From the NCBI GenBank assembly GCA_003131945.1, contig PKWD01000346.1, forward strand, positions 1 to 5,278: a DNA stretch of 5,278 nt, given 5' to 3'. The notes under the pieces were generated by a model. The model was not told the DNA's origin. It saw nothing but the letters and a program-made list of their open reading frames with translations, and searched no databases. Below, piece after piece: positions 4,938 through 5,278 of this stretch. Numbering within the stretch: position 1 is the first letter of the stretch; each line of letters opens with the position of its first letter. This DNA comes from Acidimicrobiaceae bacterium (lineage in GTDB: Bacteria > Actinomycetota > Acidimicrobiia > Acidimicrobiales > UBA8190). A program made the translations under genes and the position numbers.

Positions 4938-5185
4938 TGTTTCCTCGCACGTCGGGCCCGGCGGAAGGAACGCTCAGGATTCGCGCCTAAATCATTCTGA
5001 TAAACCGAGTGACTCCGACGAACGATCACTGTATAGAAAGCGAGAAGCCCTGCGCCGCCCGCCATCCCCACCGCGGGCCATCCCAACAATCCGGTCAAGG
5101 GCCATGTCGGCAATACCATGAGCCCCCGTAGGGCGGAATGCCCCAACGACATACCGATCACGGTGAACATGATTAGAACGGACAT
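4934..5185 (-). CDS. Small membrane protein of unknown function (83 aa), first gene of a coupled pair
   Basis: The ATG at 5185-5183 is preceded by GAGGGAG (5191-5197), five bases away, a good ribosome binding site. Residues 1-57 are mostly hydrophobic and fit two membrane segments, about 2-26 and 36-56, with a short WPLTGLLGWP turn between them. The C-terminal 27 residues are polar and strongly basic (RRARRARKQ at the end), which by the positive-inside rule puts both the tail and, with two spans, the N-terminus in the cytoplasm. The stop overlaps the GTG of the 65-aa gene. No family is recognised, and no catalytic motif is visible. Both genes lie in a stretch of about 59% G+C by hand count. 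Confidence 0.65.
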   Translation of the reverse strand: MSVLIMFTVIGMSLGHSALRGLMVLPTWPLTGLLGWPAVGMAGGAGLLAFYTVIVRRSHSVYQNDLGANPERSFRRARRARKQ

Positions 5186-5229
5186 CCCCGCTCCCTCTAA
5201 TGAAAGGTGCCCAGACGCCTGACCGACGA

Positions 5230-5269
5230 GCCCGGGTCCGCGATAACAAAACGATTCGCGGACCCGGGC
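5230..5269. terminator. Perfect 14-bp hairpin upstream of the small-gene pair
   Basis: GCCCGGGTCCGCGA (5230-5243) and TCGCGGACCCGGGC (5256-5269) are exact inverted copies around an AT-rich 12-base loop. On the minus strand it precedes the 83-aa gene by about 45 bases. It most likely ends transcription of a gene beyond the right edge, but without a T run it could instead be an operator or a leader structure of the pair. Confidence 0.5.
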
Positions 5270-5278
5270 GACATTCGG

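Overview
The window looks like chromosomal DNA from a high-GC actinobacterium. The grounds are high G+C, GTG starts, strong purine-rich ribosome binding sites, and a DUF222/13E12-type HNH gene, a family typical of Actinobacteria. A class such as Acidimicrobiia is possible, but that is a guess from style rather than from a marker gene. I see no rRNA, tRNA, CRISPR array or insertion sequence.

Left part (1-1137): the 5' part of an acyl-CoA dehydrogenase gene runs leftward off the edge. It is divergent from a rightward msrB (methionine-R-sulfoxide reductase), whose start is fixed at a GTG by an AGGAGG ribosome binding site. Middle left (1138-2217): two small rightward genes encode cysteine-containing proteins of unknown function. 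One (157 aa) has the layout of a degenerate response-regulator receiver with a four-cysteine cluster and a GGGACTAAAGCCCC motif upstream. The other is a 71-aa protein with a CxxC. Middle (2218-3345): a leftward 172-aa all-helical, possibly ferritin-like protein is divergent from a 179-aa Gly/Ser/Thr/Pro-rich protein. The second carries five copies of an L-[IV]-N-T-[DN]-x-P-V repeat and is the least familiar item here. Two strong perfect hairpins follow it (3330-3360 and 3398-3432).

Right part (3514-5278): a DUF222-HNH endonuclease-like gene is split over three reading frames by two single-base losses, both beside short G runs. Repairing both gives one 399-aa frame with the HNH residues intact, so it is either a young pseudogene or an intact gene with two sequence errors. 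It converges on a leftward pair of small genes, an 83-aa membrane protein and a 65-aa helical protein, joined by a GTGA stop/start overlap. A perfect 14-bp hairpin lies upstream of this pair. Bases 4741-5278 are about 59% G+C by hand count, apparently lower than the rest.

The genes do not form one evident pathway. The window reads as several short, mostly single-gene units, with housekeeping genes at left and accessory or poorly characterised genes at right. No known defence, secretion or biosynthetic system is recognisable.
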